From AP-15 sp035503615 (GTDB lineage: Bacteria > Pseudomonadota > Alphaproteobacteria > ATCC43930 > CGMCC-115725): a stretch of 64,000 nt of DNA. Shown one piece after another: positions 1-8,806 of the stretch. The position numbers were made by a program, and so were the translations under genes. The stretch is from positions 8,553 to 72,552 of the forward strand of contig DATJTI010000070.1 in the NCBI GenBank assembly GCA_035503615.1, read 5' to 3'. Numbering within the stretch: the stretch's first letter is position 1; every line of letters starts with the position of its first letter. Below the pieces are notes generated by a model. It searched no databases. It saw nothing but the letters and a program-made list of their open reading frames with translations, and had not been told where the DNA came from.

Positions 1-1938
1 TACATCAGCCGTGCCGCGGCGGCGGCCGCCAAGGCCGAACCGCTGGTGCTGCACCATCGGCAGGAGGCGGACATCGTCAAGGCGCCGTATTTTGCCGAGG
101 AGGTGCGGCGCGAACTGTTGGCCCGCTATGGTGAGAAGGCGCTCTACGAGGCCGGGCTGTCGGTCCGCACCAGTCTCGACCCGCGCCTGCAGGCCGATGC
201 CGATGCGGCGCTGCGCCACGGTCTGATCGCCTACGACCACGCCCATGAGGGCTGGCGGGGGGCCATCGCCCGCATCGATCCGAAAGGCGATTGGGCCACC
301 TCCCTCGGCAAAGTTCCAATCCCCGCGGTCGTGACCGATGTCGGCTGGCGCCTCGCGGTGGTGTTGCGCACGACACCCGGTGCCGCGGCGATCGGTTTTG
401 CCGATGGCGACACCGGGACAATCCCGTTTGCGCAGATGCGCTGGGCCCGGCCGCGTTACCGCAATGGCAGCCTCGGTCCGTTCCCGCGTGCCGCCGGCAA
501 CGTCGTCAAACCCGGCGACGTGGTCATGGTCGCCCCGGTCGAAGCGGCGCCGGTGACCGAGGTTGCCGACCAGGCGGTATCGGGTGCGGCGAAGCCAAAG
601 CCGGCCGCGGCCGTTGTGAGGCCCGGGACCTTCACCTTGTGCCAGGTACCGGAGGTGTCGGGCGCGCTCGTTGTCATCGATCCGCACACCGGCCGGGTGC
701 TGGCGCTGAGCGGCGGCTTCAGCTTTGCGATCAGCCAGTTCGACCGTGCCACCCAGGCCTATCGGCAGACCGGGTCGGCGATCAAGCCGTTCGTCTTTCT
801 GACCGCACTCGATCATGGCTTCACGCCCTCGACGCGGGTCAGCGACGCGCCGATCTCATTGCCGCAGGGTCCCGGGCTGCCGATGTGGACCCCGACCAAT
901 TACGAGCACAACGAGTTCCGGGGCATGACGCCGCTGCGCATCGGGCTCGAGCAGTCGATCGACACGCTGACCGTGCGCCTCGCCACGATGGTCGGGATGG
1001 GGCCGATCGCCGATACGATCGAGCGCTTCGGTATCATGGATCACGTGCCGCACGAATATGCGATCACGCTCGGCGCCGGCGCCACGACCCCGCTGCGGCT
1101 GACCGCCGCTTACGGGATGCTGGTCAATGGCGGCAAGCGGATCACGCCGACCTTGATCGACCGCGTCCAGGATCGCAACGGCAGGACGATCTACCGCGCC
1201 GACGACCGGCCTTGCGACGGCTGCACCAATGTCGAATGGCACCACCAGCCGGTGCCGGTGATCCCGGATACCCGCGAGCAGGTGGCCGACCCCGATTCCG
1301 CCTATCAGGTCGTGACGATGATGGAAGGGGTGGTGCAGCGCGGCACCGGCGAGGCGGTCAAGGCGGTGGGCCGGCCGATCGCCGGCAAGACCGGGACTAC
1401 CAATGACTACCGCGACGCGTGGTTCGAAGGCTTTACCCCCGATCTCGCTGCCGGCGTCTATGTCGGCTATGACGATCCGCGCAGCCTCGGCAAGGACGAG
1501 ACCGGCGGCCATGTCGCCGCCCCGATCTTCCGCGATTTCATGATCGCCGCTTTGAAAAACACTCCGCCGACCGATTTCCGCATCCCGCCCGGAATGTTGC
1601 TTTACCGGGTCAGTGCCGCCACCGGCCTGCCGATCACCGGCGACGGGCCGGCCATCTACGAAGCCTATAAGCCCGGCACCGCGCCCGGCGAAAACCGGGT
1701 GCGTCCGGCGGCGGCGCACGAGGAGGATGCCGCGGCGACGACCGCGGCTCCGGCGGGCGTGGACCCTGACAGCGGCATCGATCCCGGCGGCAGCAATGCC
1801 GCGAGCGACCCGACCGGCAGCGCAGGAGCCGTACTGTCCCCGGTCGCGCCGCCATCGGCCGCGCCGGCACCGGCCGGCAACAATGCCATGCTGCCGTCGC
1901 GGGGCACTCCCGCCGCGGGCACCGGCGGCCTATATTAG
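1..1938 (+). CDS. mrcA: Class A penicillin-binding protein 1A, C-terminal part (partial at window start)
   Basis: The reading frame is open from base 1, so the start and the glycosyltransferase domain lie upstream; 645 codons remain. The protein polymerises and cross-links peptidoglycan in the periplasm, anchored in the inner membrane. The transpeptidase domain shows the nucleophile motif TGSAIKPF (Ser codon at 775) and the KTGTTND motif (Lys codon at 1387). The segment before them, with TIPFAQMRWARPR, fits the OB-like insert of PBP1A. The third motif, normally SxN, reads S-I-D at 955-963, which is unusual. After about codon 560 the tail is Ala/Pro/Gly-rich and low in complexity. Family assignment is firm; mrcA rather than another class A paralogue is inferred from overall order. 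prfB follows, a neighbour order often seen in Alphaproteobacteria. Confidence 0.93.
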   Translation, partial: YISRAAAAAAKAEPLVLHHRQEADIVKAPYFAEEVRRELLARYGEKALYEAGLSVRTSLDPRLQADADAALRHGLIAYDHAHEGWRGAIARIDPKGDWATSLGKVPIPAVVTDVGWRLAVVLRTTPGAAAIGFADGDTGTIPFAQMRWARPRYRNGSLGPFPRAAGNVVKPGDVVMVAPVEAAPVTEVADQAVSGAAKPKPAAAVVRPGTFTLCQVPEVSGALVVIDPHTGRVLALSGGFSFAISQFDRATQAYRQTGSAIKPFVFLTALDHGFTPSTRVSDAPISLPQGPGLPMWTPTNYEHNEFRGMTPLRIGLEQSIDTLTVRLATMVGMGPIADTIERFGIMDHVPHEYAITLGAGATTPLRLTAAYGMLVNGGKRITPTLIDRVQDRNGRTIYRADDRPCDGCTNVEWHHQPVPVIPDTREQVADPDSAYQVVTMMEGVVQRGTGEAVKAVGRPIAGKTGTTNDYRDAWFEGFTPDLAAGVYVGYDDPRSLGKDETGGHVAAPIFRDFMIAALKNTPPTDFRIPPGMLLYRVSAATGLPITGDGPAIYEAYKPGTAPGENRVRPAAAHEEDAAATTAAPAGVDPDSGIDPGGSNAASDPTGSAGAVLSPVAPPSAAPAPAGNNAMLPSRGTPAAGTGGLY

Positions 1939-2012
1939 CGACCACGAGTCTTAACGACAGCGGGTCCGGCACGCCGGACCGACCATCGCGATCGACCGAC
2001 GGAGCGAAAGCC

Positions 2013-3138
2013 ATGCGCGCCGAAATCGAGGCCGCGGCCGGCGACATCAGAAAGTCGCTGGCGCTGCTGAGGAGGCATCTTTGACTGGGAGGTCGCAACC
2101 CGGCGGCTTGCCGAACTGAACGCCGCCTCCGAGAACCCGCATCTGTGGGACGATCCGGCTGCGGCGCAGAAATTGCTGCGCGAACGCACCCGGCTCGATC
2201 AGGCGATCGGCGGCTATCGGCGCATCGAGCGCGAGGTCGAGGATACGCTCGAGCTGATCCGCATGGGTGAGGCCGAGGGCGAAGCCGAGATCGTCGCCGA
2301 GGCCGAGGCGGCACTCGAGAAACTGCGCGCCGAAGCGGCCCGCCGCGAGCTCGAAAGCCTGCTGTCGGGCGAGGCCGACGGCAATGACTGCTATCTCGAA
2401 GTGCATGCCGGGGCCGGCGGCACCGAGGCGCAGGACTGGGCCGAGATGCTGTTGCGCATGTATGTGCGCTGGGCCGAGGCTCACGGTTACCGGACCGAGT
2501 GGCTCGAGGAGAGCGGCGGCGAGGAGGCCGGGCTCAAATCGGCGACGATCCGGGTCCAGGGCACCGACGCCTATGGCTGGCTCAAGACCGAGAGCGGCGT
2601 GCACCGACTGGTGCGCATCTCGCCGTTCGACGGGAACGACCGCCGCCACACCAGCTTCGCGTCGGTCTGGGTCTATCCGGTGGTGGACGACAAGATCGAG
2701 GTCGAGATCAACGACAAGGATCTGCGCATCGACACCTACCGCTCGTCGGGGGCGGGCGGGCAGCACGTCAACAAGACCGACAGCGCGGTGCGCATCACCC
2801 ATACGCCGAGCGGCATCGTCGTACAGTGCCAGAGCGAGCGCTCGCAGCACCAGAACCGGGCGCATGCCTTTGCGATGTTGCGCGCGCGCCTCTACGAGGC
2901 CGAGTTGCAGCGCCGCGAGGCGGTGACCGACGCGCAGAACGCGACCAAGACCGAGATCGGCTGGGGCCACCAGATCCGGTCCTACGTGCTGCAGCCCTAT
3001 CAGATGGTCAAGGATTTGCGCACCGGAGTGGAGACCGCCAATACCGGTGCGGTACTCGACGGCGATATCGACCGCTTTCTCGCCGCGGCGCTGGCCGCCC
3101 GCATCGAAGGCTCGGACGCGATCGCTGCCGGCGGCTGA
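2013..3138 (+). CDS. prfB: Peptide chain release factor 2, expressed through a +1 programmed frameshift
   Basis: RF2 reads UGA and UAA in the ribosomal A site and triggers peptide release. The gene is split: ATG at 2013 opens 23 codons ending CTT TGA (TGA 2082-2084), and the rest is read in the +1 frame from GAC at 2083 to the stop at 3138, giving 374 aa, a normal RF2 length. The second part has the RF2 anticodon tripeptide SPF (2620-2628) and the catalytic GGQ (2755-2763) in GAGGQHVNKTDSAVRITH. A GGAG element precedes the start. The short first frame is essential: a start at 2173 would drop the N-terminal helical domain. Efficiency of the shift sets RF2 level, as in Escherichia coli. Alphaproteobacterial prfB often follows mrcA, as here. 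Confidence 0.95.
2070..2085 (+). promoter_or_regulatory. prfB programmed +1 frameshift site
   Basis: The sequence AGGAGGCATCTTTGAC holds an internal Shine-Dalgarno-like AGGAGG (2070-2075), a 3-base spacer, then CTT TGA C. This matches the conserved RF2 autoregulatory slip site: the Leu tRNA on CTT slips by one base when the in-frame UGA is decoded slowly for lack of RF2. Both the stop context and the spacing agree with the known element. Confidence 0.93.
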
Positions 3139-3319
3139 CCGCCCGGTCCGCTCACGCGCAAATTTGGCCGGCAATTCCGCCGGACGGCCATTCCCGGGGC
3201 GGTTAGCCCTTTTCGCGGCCGGCCATAAATGCGTAATGTCTCGCCGCAGACCTCTTCGGCAACCGGCCCGGCGGCGCTCGTGCATCGGTCGGCGTCCGCC
3301 CTACAGATGGGAGAGAAAC

Positions 3320-4978
3320 ATGGCTGAGATCGACGGCGCCACCCTGATCGCCAGGAGCCTCAAACAGCAGGGCATCAATCACTTGTTCGGGGTCGTCGGG
3401 TTTCCGGTCGGTCCGATCGCCGCGGCGGCGCAAAAGGAGGGTGTCGCCTATGTCGGCATGCGCAACGAGCAGGCCGCCTCCTATGCGGCGCGCGCTTACG
3501 GCTATCTGACCGGGCGGCCCGGCGCCTGCATCGTCGTCACCGGCCCCGGCGTCGTGCACGGCCTCGCCGGGCTCGCCGACGCGCAGCAGAATTGCTGGCC
3601 GATGATCCTGATCGGCGGCGCGTCCGAGACCTATCGCGGCGGTATGGGCGCCTTCCAGGAAGAGCGCCAGGTCGTGATCGCCTCGCCGTTCTGCAAATTC
3701 GCGCATGCGATCGATACGGTCGAGCGCATTCCCTATTATGTCGAGATGGCGACCCGGCATGCGATCTATGGCCGGCCCGGCGCCTGCTATCTCGACATGC
3801 CGGACAACATCATCACCGGCAAATGCGATCTCGACAAGGTCGTGCAGGTGCAGAAGGCCCCCGATCCGCCGCGCACGATCGCACCCCAGGAGAATATCGA
3901 GCAAGCCTTGGGGCTGCTCGAACGCGCCGAGCGGCCACTCGTTCTCGTCGGCAAGGGGATGGCCTGGGCCAATGCCGAGAGCGAGGTGCGCTCGTTTATC
4001 GAAAAGACCCAATTGCCGTTCCTGCGCTCGCCGATGGGCAAGGGGATCATGCCCGACGACCACCCGCTGTCGGTCGCGGCCGCGCGCACCCTCGCGTTGC
4101 AGAACGCCGACGTGGTGTTCCTGATGGGCGCGCGCTTCAACTGGATCTTCCATTTCGGCCAGCCGCCGCGCTACGCCAAGGACATGAAGGTCATCCAGCT
4201 CGATATCGCGCCCGAGGAGATCGGCCATAACAAGGCGACCGAGGTGGCGCTGGTCGGCGACGGCAAGGCGATCATGCAGCAGCTGAACCAAGCGCTCGGC
4301 GGGCGCCAGTGGTTCCATCCGAAGGAATCGCCGTGGCGGCAGATGATCGCCAAAAAGGCGGCCGAGAACGCCGCGCAAATCAAGCCGCAGATCGACGACG
4401 ACAGCGCCCCGGCGACCTATTATCGCGCGTTCAAGGACATCGCCGCCTGGATGCCGCGGAACTCGATCCTCAGCGCCGAGGGTGCGGGCACGATGGATAT
4501 CGGGCTGACGATGCTGCCGGTGTTCAGCGCCAAAGCCTGTCTCAACGCCGGCACCTACGGCACGATGGGGCTGGGCCTCGGCCAGGCGATCGCCGCCGCC
4601 GTCGTGCACCCCGACCGCCCGGTCATCCATCTGTCGGGCGACTCCGCGATCGGCTTTTCGGGCATGGAGATGGAAACCCTGTGCCGCTACAACCTGCCGG
4701 TCAAGATCGTCGTCCTGAACAATGGCGGCATCGGCCCCGGCATGGAGGAGATCCCGGAAAACCCGATGTTCAACATGCGGCCGAACACGCTGATCTACGG
4801 CGCCCGCTACGACAAGGTCATGGACGCCTTTGGCGGCAAGGGCTTCTTTGTCGAGGACCCGAAGGACATCAAGGGCGCCCTCGACGAGGCGATGAACCAC
4901 CGCGGCCCGGCCCTGGTCAACATCGTCCTGAGCCAAGGCTCCGCCCGCAAACCCCAGCAATTCCGCTGGCATTCGTAA
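3320..4978 (+). CDS. ThDP-dependent 2-hydroxyacyl-CoA lyase / oxalyl-CoA decarboxylase family enzyme
   Basis: A 552-residue protein with the three-domain layout of ThDP enzymes (PYR domain, central domain, PP domain). The conserved Glu of the PYR domain is Glu50 in MRNEQAASYAA. The C-terminal half carries GDSAIGFSGMEMET followed by VVLNNGG, the ThDP/Mg binding motif. Segments such as RPGACIVVTGPGVVHGL, YGRPGACYLDMPDN and GARFNWIFHFGQPPRY are typical of 2-hydroxyacyl-CoA lyase and oxalyl-CoA decarboxylase rather than acetolactate synthase. It would cleave or decarboxylate a 2-hydroxyacyl- or oxalyl-CoA in the cytosol. No CoA-transferase (frc) gene is adjacent, so oxalate use cannot be claimed. 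Start chosen at ATG 3320 behind GGGAGAG. Confidence 0.88.
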   Translation: MAEIDGATLIARSLKQQGINHLFGVVGFPVGPIAAAAQKEGVAYVGMRNEQAASYAARAYGYLTGRPGACIVVTGPGVVHGLAGLADAQQNCWPMILIGGASETYRGGMGAFQEERQVVIASPFCKFAHAIDTVERIPYYVEMATRHAIYGRPGACYLDMPDNIITGKCDLDKVVQVQKAPDPPRTIAPQENIEQALGLLERAERPLVLVGKGMAWANAESEVRSFIEKTQLPFLRSPMGKGIMPDDHPLSVAAARTLALQNADVVFLMGARFNWIFHFGQPPRYAKDMKVIQLDIAPEEIGHNKATEVALVGDGKAIMQQLNQALGGRQWFHPKESPWRQMIAKKAAENAAQIKPQIDDDSAPATYYRAFKDIAAWMPRNSILSAEGAGTMDIGLTMLPVFSAKACLNAGTYGTMGLGLGQAIAAAVVHPDRPVIHLSGDSAIGFSGMEMETLCRYNLPVKIVVLNNGGIGPGMEEIPENPMFNMRPNTLIYGARYDKVMDAFGGKGFFVEDPKDIKGALDEAMNHRGPALVNIVLSQGSARKPQQFRWHS

Positions 4979-5008
4979 GCGACAAAAGCCGAGCGCAGGT
5001 ATTCGATC

Positions 5009-5031
5009 ATGGCCGGGCTCGTCCCGGCCAT
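5009..5031. repeat. Intergenic palindrome ATGGCCGGG-n5-CCCGGCCAT
   Basis: Perfect 9-base inverted repeat with a 5-base loop, followed by tccacgaact and a G/C run. It sits between the convergent-free end of the ThDP enzyme and the tcmP gene. This looks like the dispersed palindromic repeat with the same arms that is common in Rhizobiales genomes. It may also act as a terminator for the upstream gene, though no T run follows. Confidence 0.7.
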
Positions 5032-5109
5032 CCACGAACTCGGGGCCCCTTCGGTGGCCCTCTTTCGTTTCGGCTTTCCGGCGAGGCGAGTTCATAGTAT
5101 GTTCCCGGG

Positions 5110-5982
5110 ATGCCTACGAGCCAGCACCTGTTCGGCGGAGCTTGGACCGTCAAAAAGCTGGAGGCGCTGAAGGCGTACCTGAACGGCTACGCCCACGCGC
5201 TCAAGAACCAACCGTTCAACCGAATTTACATCGACGCCTTCGCCGGTACCGGCGACCGTGCTGCCAAGCGACGGGAAACCGCCACGCTGATGGAAATTCC
5301 GGAACTCGATGAGATAACGAAGGGTTCTGCTCGCATTGCCTTGGAAATCGATCCGCCGTTTTATCGCTACATTTACGTCGAGAAGCGGCAGAATCGGTCG
5401 AAGACGCTCGAAGACCTGAAGCGCGAGTTTCCTGACCGTCAAATCGAGGTTCTGACCGGCGACGCCAACAAAGCCGTCCAGCGGATTTGTCGGGAAACTG
5501 ATTGGCGGAAAAACCGCGCGGTGCTGTTCCTCGATCCCTATGGGATGCAGGTCTCCTGGGAAACCCTGGAGGCAGTCGCGGCGACGAAGGCCATTGATGT
5601 CTGGATGCTTTATCCGACTGGCATGGGGCTCAATCGGCTGCTCACGAAGGACGGCGAGATTCCAGCCGAGTGGCAGCAGACCCTTGATCGATCGCTTGGG
5701 ACTACCGACTGGCAGCAAGCCTTCTATCGTGTGAGGGAACAAAACGATCTGTTCGGCGAGCCGAAGATGGAACTCGTCAAAGACGCCGGCACCGAAAAAT
5801 TCGAGTCGTACCTTCTGGACAGGTTACGGAGGATATTCGTCGCTGTCGCTCCCCAGACGCTGCCGCTCGTGAACAGCAAAGGTCAAGTCATGTACCTGCT
5901 ATGCTTCGCCTGTGGGAATGAGCGTGGGGCGGAAATCGCCGTGCGAATCGCCCGGTCAGTAATCAAGAAGCGGCGGCGCTGA
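5110..5982 (+). CDS. tcmP: Three-Cys-motif partner protein TcmP
   Basis: A 290-aa protein recognised as the TcmP family, defined by co-occurrence with three-Cys-motif (Gp37/Gp68-like) proteins. The N-terminus reads GGAWTVKKLEALKAYL, then NRIYIDAFAGTGDR (about residues 37-50), which resembles the SAM-binding motif I of Rossmann methyltransferases, and later FLDPYGMQVSW (about 140-150), which sits where a D-P-P-Y-type motif would. Methyltransferase activity is therefore possible but unproven. Its stop overlaps the next start by one base (TGATG), so the two are co-translated. It starts a short island bounded by a palindrome on the left and gene debris on the right. Biological role unknown; a mobile or defence-related role is an inference from the context. 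Confidence 0.88.
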   Translation: MPTSQHLFGGAWTVKKLEALKAYLNGYAHALKNQPFNRIYIDAFAGTGDRAAKRRETATLMEIPELDEITKGSARIALEIDPPFYRYIYVEKRQNRSKTLEDLKREFPDRQIEVLTGDANKAVQRICRETDWRKNRAVLFLDPYGMQVSWETLEAVAATKAIDVWMLYPTGMGLNRLLTKDGEIPAEWQQTLDRSLGTTDWQQAFYRVREQNDLFGEPKMELVKDAGTEKFESYLLDRLRRIFVAVAPQTLPLVNSKGQVMYLLCFACGNERGAEIAVRIARSVIKKRRR

Positions 5983-6743
5983 TGGCGGGCACATCTCACA
6001 TAGAGTGGACCGAGGCGACCTGGAACCCGATTGCCGGGTGCACGATCCTATCGCCAGGTTGCACGAACTGCTACGCGCAGCGCATCGCTTCGAGATTGCA
6101 GGCGATGGGCCATGCAAAGTATCGAGGCACAACACGGAAGTCGGGCCGGCGGCACCTCTGGACTGGCCGCGTGAACATAGACCGCGAAGCGCTTGATGCG
6201 CCGCTGCGCTGGCGTAAACCGCTCCTGATCTTTGTAAATTCGATGTCCGATCTATTCCAAGATGGAGTAGATATCGATATTATATCGACCATTTGGGACG
6301 TAATGAAAGAAGCAGATTGGCATACTTATCAAATTCTTACGAAGCGTCCTGAACGAATGCTGGATGTGATCTCTAAGTTCAACCAAAAATTGCCTAATGT
6401 ATGGCTTGGTACATCTGTCGAGAATTCCGCTTTCGTCGGCCGAATTGATATTCTACGATTGGTTCCTGCTCATATTCGGTTTGTGTCGTTCGAGCCGCTT
6501 CTTGGCCCCATAGCGCCGGTCGATCTCCGAGGAATTCACTGGGCCATTGTTGGAGGCGAGAGCGGCCCCGCCGCGAGGGCAGTTGATTGCGAATGGGTCG
6601 AGGCGATCCAAGCTGCCTGCCATGACCAGAGCGTGGCATTCTTCTTCAAGCAATGGGGCGGCACTCGCAAGGGCAAGGCTGGGCGATTGCTCAACGGGCG
6701 CATCTGGGACGAATACCCGGCCGTCGCGCGTCACGCGGCGTGA
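5982..6743 (+). CDS. Three-Cys-motif protein, phage Gp37/Gp68 family (DUF5131)
   Basis: A 253-aa member of the phage Gp37/Gp68 family. The N-terminus SHIEWTEATWNPIAGC leads into the diagnostic cysteines C20, C27 and C30 (C-x6-C-x2-C, then Y-A-Q-R). Downstream are NSMSDLFQD, ILTKRPERM, NVWLGTSVEN and FVSFEPLLGP, WAIVGGESGP and FFFKQWGG, all family hallmarks. The Cys cluster suggests metal or Fe-S binding, and a distant link to radical SAM enzymes has been suggested for such motifs, but no chemistry is known. It is translationally coupled to tcmP. Bases 6220-6480 are clearly more A+T-rich than the surroundings, which supports recent transfer, probably from phage or mobile DNA. Confidence 0.88.
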   Translation: MAGTSHIEWTEATWNPIAGCTILSPGCTNCYAQRIASRLQAMGHAKYRGTTRKSGRRHLWTGRVNIDREALDAPLRWRKPLLIFVNSMSDLFQDGVDIDIISTIWDVMKEADWHTYQILTKRPERMLDVISKFNQKLPNVWLGTSVENSAFVGRIDILRLVPAHIRFVSFEPLLGPIAPVDLRGIHWAIVGGESGPAARAVDCEWVEAIQAACHDQSVAFFFKQWGGTRKGKAGRLLNGRIWDEYPAVARHAA

Positions 6744-6879
6744 CGCCGGAAAACACGGAATCGCGCGATCGTGGCCGCGTATAGAGCGGCTGTTCCGCTT
6801 CTCCGGTGTCCGTCCGCTGTCGCAGGCGGTCGCCACTGCGCGGCCGACGCGGCGGGCTCCGCCGTCGACACCACGCGGT

Positions 6880-6945
6880 GGGGCCGGGCTGGTGGTCCGT
6901 CCGGCGGCGCTTGTGCTCGATCGCGAAGATATGGCTGTAGAGGGG
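6880..6945 (-). pseudogene. Remnant duplicate of the 3' end of the HD-domain gene
   Basis: On the minus strand this stretch encodes LYSHIFAIEHKRRR followed by a Gly/Pro-rich end. It closely matches LYAHVFAIEHNRRR at the C-terminus of the HD-domain protein whose gene ends at 7324. The DNA match covers roughly 6880-6945 against 7342-7404 and includes an identical 19-base core (ttgtgctcgatcgcgaaga). No other part of the HD gene is recognisable here, so this is a scrap of a second copy or of a related gene. Confidence 0.6.
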
Positions 6946-6946
6946 C

Positions 6947-7227
6947 ACGACCGTTCTGCTCGAAACAGAGTGGGTGCTGCGTCGTGTATATCGGTTTGGC
7001 CGCGATCGGGTTGTGGCCGCGCTGAGCGCATTTGCGGGGCTGCCGCACGTCACGCTGGAAGACCCCGCCGTGGTCGCCCGAGCATTCGATTGGACACGGA
7101 GCGGGATGGATTTTGCGGACGCGCTGCATCTCGCAAAGGCGCAGGTCTGCGATGGCTCATCAGCTTCGACCAGCGGTTCGCGGCGATCGCTAATGCCGCG
7201 AGCCAGGTGAAGGTGCGCGCGCCGTGA
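6947..7227 (+). pseudogene. Broken PIN-domain (VapC-like) toxin
   Basis: The frame from 6947 reads TTVLLETEWVLRRVYRFGRD, then AFAGLPHVTLEDP and GMDFADALHLAKAQ, the typical C-terminal two thirds of a VapC-type PIN RNase. The last part (ISFDQRFAAIANAAS) continues in another frame, so a frameshift lies near 7150-7160. The N-terminal segment with the first catalytic Asp is missing, replaced by the HD-gene scrap just upstream, and no antitoxin gene is visible. It is therefore a dead toxin gene in the debris to the right of the tcmP island. Confidence 0.75.
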
Positions 7228-7323
7228 CCGACGGCGTCTTGACGACCATCTGTCGCTGAGCGCCGACTGAGCCCAAACTCAGAGCGTAGATCCGACTATC
7301 GGCGGAGCTGGCCCAATTCGCTC

Positions 7324-8187
7324 TCACCGGTGCTCGGCGGGGGCGGGCTGCGGGCCCATGCGGCGGCGGTTGTGCTCGATCGCGAAGACATGGGCGTAGA
7401 GGGTCGCGGTCCATTGCTTGCCCTCCATTGTCAGGTCGAGATAACGCAACGCGTCGCCGATATAGCGCTCGACCTTGCTCCAATAAAATTGCGGGTAGTG
7501 ATCGACCAGATCGGCCGGGCTATCGTAGCCGAGCTTGGCGTTGATGCCGGTCTCGGCGAATTCGTGAAACAGCGCATTCAATTTGCGCGGGTAGAGCGGG
7601 TCGCCCAATTGGCCGATCAGATCGGCGGCCCTGACCAGGCCGGCCTCGGTATCGGTCGCCGCGTGATCTTCGTCCTCCGGAACCGGGAAGCGGGTCAGTT
7701 CGATCGCCGCGGCGATGCGCTCCCCGTCGATCCACGGGAGCGGCGCGAAGCGGTGCCGCACCATGAGCTTGCCGCGCTCGACATGGTACGGCGTCAAAAA
7801 CGCGTCGGAGGCGCCGCGCGGCGGTGTAACCGTGTGGCCATCGCCGTCGATCACGAAATCCGCGGCCGTGTCGCCGGGGCAGATGCCGCGCACATAGCCG
7901 ATGTCGTGGTTCAGCGCCGCCAACATCGCGTGAAACCAATCGCTTGGGGTCACGACGTGTGCGAGGCGCCGGCCATGCAGAATGTCCTGCATGCACAGAG
8001 TGACGAGTGCCGTGTGCTGGCAATCGTGGTAAAGCGCGTCGCTGCTGGCGATACGCTCGATGACGAGGCGGGCGGCTTCGTCGAGAACCGTGGCAAACTG
8101 GGGCTCCTGGCCGCCATAGCTGCGACGGTAGGTCTCCGCCAGGTTGTGGCCCAGGGCGTCGGCGAGAAGGCTTGTAGGGTTCAGCAT
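7324..8187 (-). CDS. HD-domain metal-dependent phosphohydrolase family protein
   Basis: A 287-aa protein, start set at ATG 8187 behind AGGAGG; a longer upstream frame is open but lacks this signal. The HD-like core is visible as YHDCQHTALVTLC (about residues 52-64) and MLAALNHDIGYVRG (about 88-101), with a further Asp in LVRAADLIGQLGDP. This arrangement resembles the PDEase/HD superfamily, whose members hydrolyse phosphate esters or cyclic nucleotides using bound metals. Substrate unknown. Its C-terminus is partly duplicated at 6880-6945. The gene diverges from the small gene at 8419. Confidence 0.75.
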   Translation of the reverse strand: MLNPTSLLADALGHNLAETYRRSYGGQEPQFATVLDEAARLVIERIASSDALYHDCQHTALVTLCMQDILHGRRLAHVVTPSDWFHAMLAALNHDIGYVRGICPGDTAADFVIDGDGHTVTPPRGASDAFLTPYHVERGKLMVRHRFAPLPWIDGERIAAAIELTRFPVPEDEDHAATDTEAGLVRAADLIGQLGDPLYPRKLNALFHEFAETGINAKLGYDSPADLVDHYPQFYWSKVERYIGDALRYLDLTMEGKQWTATLYAHVFAIEHNRRRMGPQPAPAEHR

Positions 8188-8418
8188 GGAGCGCCTCCTG
8201 GGCGGCCGGCGGGTTCGATCGAGCAAGCAAGCAGGACGGCTTGGGCGTCGGCGAAACGCATCATAGCTCGCCAAATGGAGTGATTTGATCTCGGCGCCAA
8301 GCGCTACGCGCCCAGGATGGGAGCATCCGGTCGTAACGGTCCATCGGTTCGGGAGGCGATCTTGGTCGGCTCTTGCGACGCCTATCGACCGGAGGCGAGA
8401 ACGCATAGGCTGGGAGTC

Positions 8419-8751
8419 ATGGCGTACCAAACCTTTCATGTCGAGATCACCCGTGACGAGACGCGGGACCGCGGTCCGGTCACGATCGAGATCACCGCCT
8501 ATATCGACCGCATGCCGGAGAACAACGACGCGACGGTGGGTCGGTTGGCCCGGGCGCAGCGCGGGGTGTGGAATAGCCGGCTGCAATATACTGGTGATTT
8601 CGAGACATTGGCCGAGGCGCTGGCCGCGATCACGGCGGCGCACCCTGAGGCCGACCATATCCGCTGCTATGAATATTCGGTCGATGACGAGTTTGCACGC
8701 GAAGTGGCGCCGCTGCTGCGGTCCGGCGGGACGTGGCGATCTGGCGGCTAG
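8419..8751 (+). CDS. Small conserved-looking protein of unknown function
   Basis: A 110-aa acidic protein starting MAYQTFHVEITRDE, with GGGAG before the ATG. It has no signal peptide or membrane segment. The middle region alternates strands and helices (VTIEITAYIDRMPEN, then FETLAEALAAITAAHPEADH), suggesting a small alpha/beta fold. I do not recognise the family. Codon use follows the genome pattern (G/C at third positions), so it is likely a real gene. Its stop codon is the first part of the palindrome at 8751-8806. Confidence 0.6.
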   Translation: MAYQTFHVEITRDETRDRGPVTIEITAYIDRMPENNDATVGRLARAQRGVWNSRLQYTGDFETLAEALAAITAAHPEADHIRCYEYSVDDEFAREVAPLLRSGGTWRSGG

Positions 8752-8806
8752 AGCAGGATCGCATGAAATTGAAACAAAGCGTCCATTTCATGCATGAATC
8801 CTGCTC
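8751..8806. repeat. Nested palindrome with GAGCAGGAT/ATCCTGCTC arms
   Basis: Outer arms GAGCAGGAT (8751-8759) and ATCCTGCTC (8798-8806) enclose a second inverted pair CATGAAAT (8762-8769) and ATTTCATG (8785-8792). The element begins at the stop codon of the preceding gene. Similar GAGCAGGAT palindromes are dispersed in several alphaproteobacterial genomes. It could serve as a terminator or as a processed extragenic repeat. Confidence 0.7.

Noticed and set aside
3203..5095. A 630-codon minus-strand frame over the ThDP enzyme
   Set aside because: Antisense shadow. The translated end resembles the common false product of a dispersed palindrome.
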